Origin: an uncultured Bacteroidota bacterium
Lineage (GTDB): Bacteria > Bacteroidota > Bacteroidia > Bacteroidales > WCHB1-69
Assembly: GCA_902770735.1 (NCBI GenBank)
Contig: CACXUB010000015.1
Span: 1-32,802, forward strand
Length of the DNA: 32,802 nucleotides
Reading direction: 5' to 3'
Of this stretch, positions 21,040 to 30,475 are shown piece after piece. The notes under the pieces were generated by a model that did no database searches, was not told the DNA's origin, and worked only from the letters and a program-made list of their open reading frames with translations. Numbering within the stretch: the first letter of the stretch is position 1; the number at the start of each line of letters is the position of its first letter. The translations under genes were made by a program, and so were the position numbers.

Positions 21040-22938
21040 ATGATGACAAATGAAGATGTTTTCAGGCAACGCGCCCGCGCTGTTCTCAAGCAACACTGGG
21101 GCTACGACAGTTTCCGGCCGCTGCAGGAGGACATCATCCTGTCGGTGTTGGAGGGCCGGGACACGCTCGCGCTGCTGCCCACCGGCGGCGGCAAGTCCAT
21201 CTGCTTCCAGGTGCCCGCGCTCGTGAAAGGCGGCCTCTGCATTGTCATCTCCCCGCTCATCGCCCTGATGAAAGACCAGGTGGAGCACCTCCGCGCACGC
21301 CACATCAAAGCCGGCGCCATCTATTCGGGAATGCGCGTCAGCGAAATCCAGGCCACCATCGACAACTGCCTCTTCGACCCCGAATACCGTTTCCTCTACG
21401 TCTCCCCGGAACGGCTCCAAACCGAGAACTTCAAGGTCAATTTCGAGCGGATGCCCGTCTCCATGATCGCCGTCGACGAAGCGCACTGCATCTCCCAGTG
21501 GGGCTACGACTTCCGCCCACCGTACCTCGAGATCGCGAAGATCCGCAAAATTTTCCCGGAAGTGCCCGTGTTGGCCCTCACCGCCACCGCCACGCCGGAA
21601 GTCGTCAAGGACATCCAGCTGCGACTGGACTTCAAGACCGAGAACGTCTTCCAGAAAAGTTTCAAACGGGCGAATCTGACCTACTTTGTAGTCAATGAAG
21701 AAGATAAGAACAGTCGGATGCTGCGGATCATGAACCGCTATCCGGGCTCGGGCATCGTCTATGTGCGCAACCGCAGGAAGACGGCGGAAACCGCTGAGTT
21801 TCTGAGGAATAACGGCATCTCCGCCGACCACTACCATGCCGGTCTCGACCCCCGCGAGCGCGACCGCAAGCAGCAAAGCTGGATGAAGGGCGAGACCCGC
21901 GTGATGGTCTCCACCAACGCCTTCGGCATGGGCATCGACAAACCGGACGTGCGCTTCGTCGTGCACCTCGACCTGCCCGACACACTGGAAGCCTACTTCC
22001 AGGAGGCGGGACGCGCCGGCCGCGACGAACAACCCGCCGTCGCCATCCTGCTCTACGACAACTACGACATCGCCCAGCTCAAGCGCAACTTCACGTTCAC
22101 CTTCCCCGAACTCGACCGCGTGCGCGAAGTCTATCGCGAACTGTGCCAATCGCACCACATCGAACTCGGCAGCGGGCAAGGCAAGACGTTCCCCTTCTCC
22201 ATGGAGGCGCACGCCAACGCCGTGAAAATGAACGCCACCCAATACTTCAACGCGCTGAAACTGCTCAACAACATCGGGGTCATCCTCATCTCCGAACATC
22301 TGCGCGAAAAGTCGGAGCTGCAGTTCCGCATCAACGGTGACCAGCTGCTCAAATTCCAAAAAGAAAAACCCGAGTTCGAACCGCTGATCACCACCATCCT
22401 GCGATCCTACTCCGGCGTCTTCACCCAATTCGCCGACATTGACGAACAGCTTTTGGCTACACGCTTGGAAACAACAGAAGGAACTGTAATTGAGCAACTT
22501 AAAACATTGCGGGGCGAAAAAATCCTCTCCTACCAGCCCCAGAGCAACATCCCGCTGATCATCTTCCTGAAAGACAGAATCGATGAAAAATATCTTTATT
22601 TCGACAAGAAGATTTACGATTTCCGCAAAGAGAAGGCGGAAGAGCGGCTCGCGGCGGTGGAAAACTACGTAAAAAGCGACAACGTGTGCCGCAGCAAGCT
22701 CCTGCTACAGTATTTCGGAGAATGGGACAGCACACCCTGCGGTGAATGCGACGTATGCCGCCGCAACAAAATCCAACGGGTCAAAAACAGCGATTTCGAG
22801 CTGATTTCCAAAGAGATAAAAGAACTGCAACAACAAAATATGGATCCCAAACAGATTCTCGCTGAACTTTCGAAAAGATACGAAGAGCCGCAGATTGTGA
22901 AAGTGATGCGCTGGCTTGCGGATAACAATACATTATAA
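21040..22938 (+). CDS. recQ: ATP-dependent DNA helicase RecQ
   Basis: This 632-residue 3'-5' helicase acts in recombination and replication-fork repair. Seen: the RecQ motif 0 region (YDSFRPLQEDII), Walker A TGGGKS at residues 48-53, DEAH box at 146-149, ALTATATPEV, the second helicase domain (YVRNRRKTAETAEFL, GMGIDKPDVRFVVH, QEAGRAGRD), and the zinc subdomain with Cys550, Cys567, Cys570 and Cys573. After a winged-helix region the protein ends in a short helical tail with no recognisable HRDC domain, as in other Bacteroidota RecQ of this length. A second ATG lies one codon in (21043). It probably shares a transcript with upstream genes only through the repeat array, if at all. Confidence 0.96.
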   Translation: MMTNEDVFRQRARAVLKQHWGYDSFRPLQEDIILSVLEGRDTLALLPTGGGKSICFQVPALVKGGLCIVISPLIALMKDQVEHLRARHIKAGAIYSGMRVSEIQATIDNCLFDPEYRFLYVSPERLQTENFKVNFERMPVSMIAVDEAHCISQWGYDFRPPYLEIAKIRKIFPEVPVLALTATATPEVVKDIQLRLDFKTENVFQKSFKRANLTYFVVNEEDKNSRMLRIMNRYPGSGIVYVRNRRKTAETAEFLRNNGISADHYHAGLDPRERDRKQQSWMKGETRVMVSTNAFGMGIDKPDVRFVVHLDLPDTLEAYFQEAGRAGRDEQPAVAILLYDNYDIAQLKRNFTFTFPELDRVREVYRELCQSHHIELGSGQGKTFPFSMEAHANAVKMNATQYFNALKLLNNIGVILISEHLREKSELQFRINGDQLLKFQKEKPEFEPLITTILRSYSGVFTQFADIDEQLLATRLETTEGTVIEQLKTLRGEKILSYQPQSNIPLIIFLKDRIDEKYLYFDKKIYDFRKEKAEERLAAVENYVKSDNVCRSKLLLQYFGEWDSTPCGECDVCRRNKIQRVKNSDFELISKEIKELQQQNMDPKQILAELSKRYEEPQIVKVMRWLADNNTL

Positions 22939-22950
22939 TCGAAAAAAAAG

Positions 22951-22958
22951 TATTTTTG
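22951..22958 (+). promoter_or_regulatory. -7 box of the T9SS type B cargo gene
   Basis: TATTTTTG followed by CAGC matches TAnnTTTG and lies 13 bp after the recQ stop. It implies a leader of about 75 nt before the ATG at 23040 and excludes the longer frame that starts at 22956. Confidence 0.6.
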
Positions 22959-23039
22959 CAGCACGAAGTTTTTTTCATTTTTTTTGCCACAAAAAAGAAA
23001 GAAATTCGTTATGTTTATAGTGTTAGAAATCGTAATATT

Positions 23040-25343
23040 ATGAAAAAGATATTCAACCTGCTGATTATCACCGTCTTAACAACGGTATTTTGTTTCGGGC
23101 AAGGTTACAACTACCAGCCCTGGACACCCGCCATGGGTGATTTGAATTTCAACACGTTGGGTGACGCGCAACATCCGTACGCGCAATGCAAGTACGGTTC
23201 TTCTTACAACAACCCGACATCCATCGGCATCCAAGGCAGCGGCAACACGGCATCGCACGCCATCATCACTTCCAACACTCCCGACCCGTGCCGTTGTTAC
23301 CAGGTGGGCAGCAACTACGTCCACGAGAATTACCTGCCGCCCACATGGGATTTCAACCCCAATGCGCACCAGGACACGGCCATCCGTATCGGCTGCGGCA
23401 CCAGCAACAGCAACTGCAACAAGGCCGCTCAAATCGAGTACTGGTTCTATCCTGAGAAAGACAAAAGTACATTGCTGGTGATGTTCTCCTTTGCCATTCA
23501 GAATGTGCAAAGCACCCACGGTGTGGAGTCAGGCTGCGGTTCCTTGCGCAACCCGCAGTTCTACGTCGAGGTTTATGACGGAGAGACAGGCCAACTGCTC
23601 AACATCGGTTATTATCCCACCAAAAACTCTCAAAACACGGCCAATCCGGTTCCCAACACCAACTGGCCCTACGCCCGATTCCTGGCCTGGCCAAGCGGCT
23701 GCGGCGCGGGGAGCGACAGCCAGAATCCACCGAATGACAATGGTATCATCTACTACTACTGGGTTGGCCAAAACAGCTACGGCTACGCCACTCCGACCAC
23801 ATTCCCCTATCGTGAATGTCCCGGCAGCCAAACCGGCGGAAACAGCAGCAGCTATCCCGTGGAATGGTTCGAATACAAGCCGTTGGCTTTCAACTTAGGG
23901 GCACAAGCCGAACTGAACGAGGACGCGGATGGCAATTTCGTCGCCAACAAATCCGTGAAACTGCGTATCCGCTCATTAGGCTGCAGTGCAACGGCACACT
24001 GGGCCTACGGTATGTTCACCGCCATGATGGTTCCCGGCGCCATTTCCGTGGATGCCTGCGGTGACGAGCCCATCCACCTCTCCGTGCCCAAAGGCTTCAT
24101 CGAAAACACCTACGTGTGGCACTACGGCTACGACTCCGCCGACGCCACCAACAAATTCTGGGATTTGTCCGACCCCGCCCCCGGCATCACCCCTGTCGGT
24201 ATGACCGATGTGTACATCGACCGCAACCAAGCCCAGATCTACCCCTACTACCGCTGCGAAATGATTTCTTACACCGGCGTGCCGTTCATTTATGAGGCCC
24301 ACATCAAATCCTACTACCTCGAACCCGACTTCGAATTCGAGCAGAATTTCAACAACTGCGACCTCTCCGGTCAGTTCAACGACGCCAGCAGAATCTACGT
24401 CATCACGCCTCCCACCACTCCCCCGTCGCAAGGCGGCACCTACGACACCGTCATGCAGACCACGCAACATATCGAATGGTGGATAAAACGCTTCGGCACC
24501 TTCGTGCCCTTCGGCACACAAAACCAACTCGACCCCACCTTTACCTTCGACTCCACCACCATTGACGCGAACGGATTCGCCACCATACGCATCGCCATCT
24601 CCGACTCCGCCAATCTCTGCTTCGACACCATAGAAAAGCAAATCCAACTCGACATGTCCGCCATCCAGAAATCCTTCGGCGCCGACACCATTTACACTTG
24701 CGAGGAAAAACTGCCCTACTCCTACGACCCGGGCTATTTCGGAGAAACACAGGTCTGGTCCACGGAAGGCACCCGGCGTGTGAACTACGAGAATCTGGCT
24801 TGGAACGGCTGCGACAGTCTGGTGGACGTCACCCTCTACGTCCGCAAGCCCAAAGTCACCGTCGCGTTTGACCTTGACTACTGCGATGAATTCACCACCA
24901 CCCTCTCGGCCGTGACCGAAAGCAACGTGGCCGAATACAAGTGGAACACGGGCGAGACCACCCCGACGATCACCATCACGGAACCCGGCAACTACTCCGT
25001 CGTCATCACGGACGAGGAAGGCTGCGTTTCCGACCCGCCGGGCACCATCACCATCCCCGCCTGCAAACCCTTCCTCAACCTGCCCAACTCCATCACCCCG
25101 AGCAACGTGGACGGCATCAACGACTATTTCTTCATCCCGCAGAAAAACCTCATCCAAGACCTTGAATTCACCGTCTTCAACCGCAACGGCGAAATCGTCT
25201 ATCACACCACCAACAAAGACTTCCGCTGGAACGGTTCTGTGAACGGCAAACTCCTCGTCGGCGCCACCTACACCTACACCCTCCACATTGTGGATTACGA
25301 AGGGGTCGCCTCCAACCACAAAGGATCCATCACGGTTTTATAA
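23040..25343 (+). CDS. Large secreted protein with T9SS type B (CHU_C) sorting domain
   Basis: This 767-residue protein has a signal peptide (MKKIFNLLIITVLTTVFCFGQ), a long Asn/Thr/aromatic-rich N-terminal half without a recognised domain (~25-380), Ig-like modules (~450-670: TPPSQGGTYDTV, WNTGETTPTITITEPGNYSV), and a C-terminal gliding-motility-type CHU_C domain (residues 679-767: NLPNSITPSNVDGINDYFFIP, FTVFNRNGEIVY, WNGSVNGKLLVGATYTYTL). The CHU_C end is the type B sorting signal for outer-membrane export by the Por/T9SS system, followed by surface attachment or release. Cys pairs in the N-terminal half suggest disulfides. Its role (adhesin or structural) is inferred from domain type. A type A cargo gene follows 40 bp later. 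Confidence 0.88.
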   Translation: MKKIFNLLIITVLTTVFCFGQGYNYQPWTPAMGDLNFNTLGDAQHPYAQCKYGSSYNNPTSIGIQGSGNTASHAIITSNTPDPCRCYQVGSNYVHENYLPPTWDFNPNAHQDTAIRIGCGTSNSNCNKAAQIEYWFYPEKDKSTLLVMFSFAIQNVQSTHGVESGCGSLRNPQFYVEVYDGETGQLLNIGYYPTKNSQNTANPVPNTNWPYARFLAWPSGCGAGSDSQNPPNDNGIIYYYWVGQNSYGYATPTTFPYRECPGSQTGGNSSSYPVEWFEYKPLAFNLGAQAELNEDADGNFVANKSVKLRIRSLGCSATAHWAYGMFTAMMVPGAISVDACGDEPIHLSVPKGFIENTYVWHYGYDSADATNKFWDLSDPAPGITPVGMTDVYIDRNQAQIYPYYRCEMISYTGVPFIYEAHIKSYYLEPDFEFEQNFNNCDLSGQFNDASRIYVITPPTTPPSQGGTYDTVMQTTQHIEWWIKRFGTFVPFGTQNQLDPTFTFDSTTIDANGFATIRIAISDSANLCFDTIEKQIQLDMSAIQKSFGADTIYTCEEKLPYSYDPGYFGETQVWSTEGTRRVNYENLAWNGCDSLVDVTLYVRKPKVTVAFDLDYCDEFTTTLSAVTESNVAEYKWNTGETTPTITITEPGNYSVVITDEEGCVSDPPGTITIPACKPFLNLPNSITPSNVDGINDYFFIPQKNLIQDLEFTVFNRNGEIVYHTTNKDFRWNGSVNGKLLVGATYTYTLHIVDYEGVASNHKGSITVL

Positions 25344-25382
25344 AACAATCGTAGTCAGACTTTTAACTTAATACTCAAGGAT

Positions 25383-26360
25383 ATGAAAAAGACAATTGTA
25401 CTATTAGCGGTTTTGGCCGGCTTCTTCGGGATGCAGGCGCAAAACACCATCACTAACGGCGACTTCGAGCTGTGGTCTTACGGAAAACCCGTGAACTGGA
25501 CTGTCGGTCTGCACGGAAACATCACCTCCATCATCCCCATTCCCGTGGAGGTCAACTTCGGCACCCAAAGCAACGACGCGCACTCCGGAAATTCCGCCAT
25601 CCAGCTGACATCAGCCGACTTCACCATTCCCATCGTGGGCTACAGTTTCAACCTGCCCGGCATCCTGCAGGCAGGAGAGTCTGATGGGTTTTCCATCCCG
25701 TTGGAAGACATCCTGACCCTCATTCAGATCTTCTCAGACACCACCGGAGGTTCCATCGGCGACCTCGACTCCTTAGACCTCACCTCCTTGTCATCGCTCA
25801 TGCAGCTGCTTTCCAAAGGCGTGCCCTGCAACACCATCCCCGGTGCCGTCTCCGCATGGGTGAAATACCAAGCGCAGAACAATGACCAGATGATGATGAT
25901 TGCCGTCGCCAAGAGAGACGGCGCTCCCGTGGACTACGCGTACAAAACGTTCGGCGACCTCAACCCGAGCGCCTATCAGGAAGTCGGCATCAACTTCGAA
26001 AGTGCCGGCGAGCCCTGTGACTCCATCATGATTGTGCTGCTCTCCGCCGTAGGACTCAACAGCACCTCCGTGCTGTTGGTGGATGACATCGCGCTGCACT
26101 TCGGCGGTGTCGGCATCGTCTCCATAGAGGATTTCGAAGGGGACGTCTATCCCAACCCCGCCTCCGACATGCTGCACATCCGTCCGGGCGACGGAAGTGC
26201 CTTCCGCTGGACGCTCACCGACATTAGCGGAAAAGTCCTGCAGACAGGCGAGGCCATCGGCGAGACCACCGTGGACACCCGCTCCTGCGCCCCCGGCCTC
26301 TATCTGCTCCAAGTCAACGCGAACGGGAAAACCGGAGTCTCCAAAGTCGTAATACGCTGA
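25383..26360 (+). CDS. Secreted protein with T9SS type A sorting domain
   Basis: This 325-residue protein has a signal peptide (MKKTIVLLAVLAGFFGMQAQ), an N-terminal region beginning NTITNGDFELWSYGKPVNW that has the beta-sandwich, carbohydrate-binding-like look of many Bacteroidota surface proteins (AHSGNSAIQLTS), a hydrophobic Leu/Ile-rich middle (residues ~100-140), and a C-terminal type A sorting domain (residues 257-325: YPNPASDMLHI, LTDISGKVLQTGE, APGLYLLQVNANG, SKVVIR). The binding partner is unknown. Its TGA stop overlaps the ATG of the dus gene by one base, so the two are translated from one mRNA. Confidence 0.85.
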   Translation: MKKTIVLLAVLAGFFGMQAQNTITNGDFELWSYGKPVNWTVGLHGNITSIIPIPVEVNFGTQSNDAHSGNSAIQLTSADFTIPIVGYSFNLPGILQAGESDGFSIPLEDILTLIQIFSDTTGGSIGDLDSLDLTSLSSLMQLLSKGVPCNTIPGAVSAWVKYQAQNNDQMMMIAVAKRDGAPVDYAYKTFGDLNPSAYQEVGINFESAGEPCDSIMIVLLSAVGLNSTSVLLVDDIALHFGGVGIVSIEDFEGDVYPNPASDMLHIRPGDGSAFRWTLTDISGKVLQTGEAIGETTVDTRSCAPGLYLLQVNANGKTGVSKVVIR

Positions 26361-27286
26361 TGATTCCGAAAATCTGGCTGGCTCCGCTACACGGAATCAC
26401 CTCCCGCACTTTCAGAAACACCCTATGCCGTCACCTTGGCGGCATAGATTTTTTTATGTCCCCGTTTCTGCCCGCGCAAACCCGAGGAAGGCTCAACAGG
26501 AAAGTGTGGCAAGATATTTTCCCGGAGCTCAACACCGCCGCTCCCCTCATCCCACAACTCATGGGGAACCGTCCGGAGCAGTTCGTGGACACCCTGACCA
26601 TGCTTAACGAACAATTCGGCTACGAAAGGTTCAACATCAACATCGGCTGTCCTTCCTCGCCAGTGGTGCGCCACACACGCGGCTGCGGACTGATGCCTCA
26701 TCCCGACATCGTGGAGGAGATGGTCAGTGCCATCACCTCGAAAACGCCCTATCGGCTGTCGTTGAAAATGCGACTCGGACTGCACACCCCCGACGAGGGG
26801 CGGGAGCTCCTGCAACGGCTCAACGGCTATCCGCTGGATTTTCTCGTCATCCATCCGCGATTAGGCGACGAACAGTACACCGGCACACCGCATTTGGACC
26901 TTTTCGAGGAATTCTGCCAGCTGACAAAACACAATATCCTCTACAGCGGCGATATTTTCACCGTCGAGGACTTCCGGATACTCTCGGAAAGATTTCCTTC
27001 CGTTTCAGCCTGGATGTTGGGCCGCGGGCTGCTCTTCAACCCTTTTCTGGCAAAGGAAATCAAGGGGATGGACTCCGGCGACAAGGCCGCGCGTTTTGGG
27101 GCTTTTCACCAAGATCTTGTCGAATCCCTGTTGCCCATCCGCGGTGAATCCGGCACGCTCGCCAACCTCAAGGAGCTGTGGCATTACTTTTCGGCTTTCA
27201 CGCACACCTCCGACGAGGATCTGCAAAAATTGCTGCGAATCAACGATTTGCAGGCATTTTGCGGAGAGATTGAGCGATATATCTGA
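26360..27286 (+). CDS. dus: tRNA-dihydrouridine synthase
   Basis: This 308-residue FMN enzyme reduces uridines in tRNA D-loops to dihydrouridine. The Dus pattern is complete: LAPLHGITSRTFRN, PQLMGNRPEQF, NINIGCPSS with the catalytic Cys in GCP, GLMPHPDIVEEMVSA, SLKMRLG, VIHPR with the FMN-site His, SGDI and MLGRGLLFNPFLAKEI. The Bacteroidota form is shorter than DusB, so I do not assign the A/B/C subclass. The ATG overlaps the stop of the T9SS type A cargo gene as TGATG. A tRNA enzyme coupled to a surface protein is odd and most likely only a layout accident. Confidence 0.92.
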   Translation: MIPKIWLAPLHGITSRTFRNTLCRHLGGIDFFMSPFLPAQTRGRLNRKVWQDIFPELNTAAPLIPQLMGNRPEQFVDTLTMLNEQFGYERFNINIGCPSSPVVRHTRGCGLMPHPDIVEEMVSAITSKTPYRLSLKMRLGLHTPDEGRELLQRLNGYPLDFLVIHPRLGDEQYTGTPHLDLFEEFCQLTKHNILYSGDIFTVEDFRILSERFPSVSAWMLGRGLLFNPFLAKEIKGMDSGDKAARFGAFHQDLVESLLPIRGESGTLANLKELWHYFSAFTHTSDEDLQKLLRINDLQAFCGEIERYI

Positions 27287-27316
27287 TTCTTTGTTGTAGA
27301 AACCTGTTAAAAAACA

Positions 27317-27360
27317 ATTGGGGTTGCCCGTTATAAAGAGGATTAACGGACAACCCCAAT
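27317..27360. terminator. Bidirectional-type 17-bp hairpin between converging genes
   Basis: 27317-27333 pairs with 27344-27360 at 16 of 17 positions around a 10-nt loop. Read leftward it is followed by TTGTTTTTT, so it ends the T9SS pseudogene transcript; it also follows the dus stop. The heptamer array at 27359 abuts it. Confidence 0.7.
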
Positions 27361-27386
27361 TCTTAATTCTTAATTCTTAATTCTTA
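27359..27386. repeat. Heptamer array, family ATTCTTA, four copies
   Basis: Four exact ATTCTTA units end 9 bp from the stop of the T9SS type B gene remnant (27395-27397). It is the same family as 8274-8322. Confidence 0.87.
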
Positions 27387-27394
27387 ATTATCCA

Positions 27395-30138
27395 CTACTT
27401 CACCAACGTCACCGTTCCGGTATATTCCTTGTCGTCGCCGTTGAGGTCAACCAAGCGGATGAGATAGACATACACGCCCTCGGGACAGATCTGCCCGTAC
27501 TTGTTGCGGCCATCCCAATAGTCGTAAGGATTGTGCGTGGAGAAGATCAACACGCCGCTGCGGTCGAAAATTTGCATGAAATAGTTGTCGGGATCGACGC
27601 CCTCGCCTTTCGGCGCAAACGTCTCGTTCACCCCGTCGCCATCAGGCGTGAACGCATTGGGAATGTAGAAGAAATAGGGAACTTCCGGCGTGCGTGTAGT
27701 CGTGCGTCACCTCATCCACATTCTCCACCACATTGACGTTGGAGAAGACGTCGCCGAAATCCCAGATCAGATGATAGCCGCCCGGCATGAGACTGGTGCA
27801 CGTCACCGTACCGATGCTGTTTTCCACATAGATTTCCGTCGGGTTCGCGATGAACGACGGAATCGGTAACGGATTCACGACCACAGTGAACATGTCAGTG
27901 ACTTCGCAGTCGCCCTCCATGGTGGCCGTAACCGTATAGTCGGTGGTGATTTGCGGGGACACTGTTATCGAGGAGGTCGTTTGGCCGCTGCTCCAATGGA
28001 ACGCATTGGAGGTGGGATGCGTGGCCGTCAACGTGGCACTCTTGCCCAAACAGATCGCACTGTCGCCTGTGATGGTCGGCAGTTCCAAATCAGTGACGAA
28101 GACCTTCACGGAGTCCGTCTTGGTACATTCGTTGTCGAAAGTGACAGTCACATAATAGGTGGTCGTTTCCGTCGGGTGGACCGCGCTGGTGGCCGTGGTG
28201 TCACCGCTGCTCCACACGTAGTGTTCCGGCTGAATCTGCGGGTAGTTCGTGAACTGACAAGAGAGGATAGCCTCATCGTTCGGACAAATATTGTTGGTGC
28301 CGGTGTTGCTCTTCGCCTCAACATCAGGGATACGTACCCGGACTTGGATGGTGTCGCGAAGCGTGCGCATCGTGGCTGATGATATTGGCCGGCGACACCG
28401 AATTGACATACCACGTGATCTCTGCGTTTTCATCATACGGGGTGATCGGCGTGAAGCGCCAGGCCTCGTTGTCAGCATTCCAACTGGACATGCCGCGGCC
28501 GGGAGCCAACAATATCTGCGACGAGGTGCTGTTGTGCAACCCGATGATACCCTCGCCACTTGAATTGGTCGTGGCACAGCACTTACGATGCTTGACATAT
28601 ACATCTATAATGTTTGTACCTTCATAAAGGACCATCTGGTAGGTGTTGTAATTCTGGTATTGGCTGCCCGTACTGTTACTGGTCAACCCGTAAAGGCCCA
28701 CGTTCAGGTAATTGAACACGAACGCACGGCATGGGTACGAACCGAGCACGCCCACGCGCACATTACCCATTCCAAGACCGTCATTCTTGTTTGTGTAATA
28801 ACGGCAGTCGATGTCCTCATAAACACCGTAAACAGTGTTCTTGTAAACATACGGAATCGTGGAATAGGGCGGAGTCGTGGCCGGTTGTTGGTATGAGTAT
28901 GTACAATAACCCGATTGGGGGCTCATGGATATCAGTCCGTTGGTGCCGGGATAGACCGTTGTGTAGGGCTTGCCGAAGAACACGAACGTGAAGGGCAACT
29001 GCACACCTGACAGCCAACTGTCGTCGGAAGTGGCGCCGATGCCATTTCCTTGATTATACGCAAAGAGCATATTATTTTCATCGTACGGAATCTGTTTCAC
29101 GGTGTAGTCGTTGGTGTAGTTACCCGTAGCCGTCACCGTGGCCTTTAGCATCACCGTCGGGTTGCTGCAGTCGAAGTCGATAATGTCATAGTCCGGGGAA
29201 TCTTCGTAAAAGCCCGTCGGAGAGATGACTACGCTCGGACAAGCGCTACCGTCGGGACTCTCGAAGAGTTCCGGCACACATGTGATGGTCGCATGCCAAC
29301 CGGGCTTGCTGGCGTCGCCGGAACTGCCCACATAGACGAACGACAACGTGTTGCCGCTGGAGAAGAGCACCGGCGGTTTGTTGCCTGTGGAAGCATCCAA
29401 CGTGGAGGTGCAGAACTGCCCGATCAGCCGCTTGTTCGGATCCGCAAACTGACCGTCGTAGATTTTCATGATACCATTGACGGAAAATTGGGAAAAAACA
29501 CATTTGATGTGCGTGCCCAACGGCGAGGTGAAGTTGACAAACTCCGTCCCGCTCGAATTATAGTTGTTTGTGCCGATGTTCCCGTTCGGGCCACCGGGAT
29601 CGTAAAATTCAGCCAAACAGGTGGTATTGTAGATGTAACCGTCGCCGAAATTCACGCTGGAAGGCAGGGTGTCGTAGGCATAGACCTTGGCAATCCAGCC
29701 TTCCGTCAGTCCCTGGAGTTCCTCTCCGTCGGAATGGAACACGAAGGTCATGTTCTTGCCGGTCGCGATCACCTCTCCGGGAGAACTCACCAGATTGTAC
29801 GCTCCGATCAAGGGCGCCTGGCAGTTCGCGCCGTCGAAAATCCACAACGTGTCGCCCTCTGTCATCGCAAATTCTTCGAAAAGTGCATAGAGAACACAGT
29901 TCGACATGTTCACGCGGAGGGTCATCGTGTCGCGCAAATTCGTGGCGAAATAGCCGTTCGGGTCCGCGTTGGCACCCGGATTTCCGGGGATGCCGCCTGG
30001 GTCGTAAAATTCACGAACGAAGTCGTCAATGTCTCCCACCAACGGTTGCGAACCCATGATAATATTCTGGCTCACAACGGTTTGACAGAAAACCGACAAC
30101 AACAAAACCAGTACAGCGGCAATATAGTTTCTCTTCAT
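27395..30138 (-). pseudogene. T9SS type B cargo protein with CUB and Ig-like domains, broken by two frameshifts
   Basis: Three leftward frames join into one protein of about 910 residues. The first (30138 to about 28370) has a signal peptide (MKRNYIAAVLVLLLSVFCQ), two CUB domains (~45-150 and ~180-300: AEFYDPGG, FSQFSV, IKIYDG-like and FVYVGSSG blocks) and a lectin-like region (GTNGLISMSPQSGYCTY). The second (about 28370 to 27690) carries IRDTIQVRV-type linker and Ig-like repeats (YVWSSGDTT, FHWSSGQTT). The third supplies the CHU_C sorting end (PNAFTPDGDGVNE, QIFDRSGVLIF, EGVYVYLIRL). Each join is net +1 (or -2): near 28365-28373 (NIIS then ATMRTLRDTI) and near 27686-27692 (YTHA then EVPYFFYIPNAF). 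Neither lies in a homopolymer. Real decay and assembly error remain open. Confidence 0.8.
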
Positions 30139-30261
30139 TTTTTTGAGTTTTGTAACCTATAACGAAATTTCTCTCGATTTGTGGCAAAAAAAATTTCAAC
30201 CGTCAATAAAGGTGCAAAATTACAAAATTTTTCTGAATGCGATTTTATTTCAAAAAAAGTG

Positions 30262-30269
30262 TATTTTTG
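30262..30269 (+). promoter_or_regulatory. -7 box of tRNA-Pro
   Basis: TATTTTTG followed by CAGCC matches TAnnTTTG and lies 16 bp before the tRNA. Confidence 0.6.
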
Positions 30270-30284
30270 CAGCCGAAAAACAAA

Positions 30285-30357
30285 CGGGGTGTGGCGCAGT
30301 TGGTAGCGCGCTACGTTCGGGACGTAGAGGCCGGAAGTTCGAGTCTTCTCACCCCGA
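30285..30357 (+). tRNA. tRNA-Pro(CGG)
   Basis: The 73-nt gene folds as a full cloverleaf: acceptor CGGGGTG with CACCCCG, anticodon stem CTACG/CGTAG with loop TTCGGGA (anticodon CGG), and T-loop TTCGAGT. The discriminator is A. CCA is not encoded. Confidence 0.95.
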
Positions 30358-30372
30358 CACCAAACGAAAAAA

Positions 30373-30397
30373 GCACGGGACCCCGTGCTTTTTTTTT
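30373..30397 (+). terminator. Intrinsic terminator after tRNA-Pro
   Basis: GCACGG pairs with CCGTGC around GACC, preceded by an A run and followed by nine T, 16 nt past the tRNA end. Confidence 0.85.
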
Positions 30398-30410
30398 GCA
30401 TAATCCTCAA

Positions 30411-30459
30411 TAACCCATAACCACTAACCACTAACCATTAAAAATTGTATCTTTGCGCC
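30411..30459 (+). promoter_or_regulatory. TAACCAC heptamer array running into a -7 box (copy of the purL promoter region)
   Basis: Four 7-bp units (TAACCCA, TAACCAC twice, TAACCAT; 30411-30438) are followed by TATCTTTG (30448-30455). The 35 bp 30425-30459 are identical to 16403-16437. The ATG of the MORN lipoprotein gene is at 30476. Confidence 0.65.
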
Positions 30460-30475
30460 CTAATATAAATATAGT

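Noticed and set aside
20227..22497. Long leftward open frame (756 codons) across the BFN gene and the first part of recQ
   Set aside because: It is antisense to two well-conserved genes, its translation is low-complexity (Asp/Gly/Val/His-rich), and it starts and ends inside those genes; it is a GC-driven shadow.
23976..25319. Leftward open frame (447 codons) antisense to the T9SS type B cargo gene
   Set aside because: The sense strand has signal peptide and CHU_C domain; the antisense product is Gly/Val-rich with no motif.
27642..28404. Programmed ribosomal frameshifting in the T9SS type B gene
   Set aside because: No slippery heptamer or downstream pseudoknot candidate is seen at either join; decay or assembly error is simpler.
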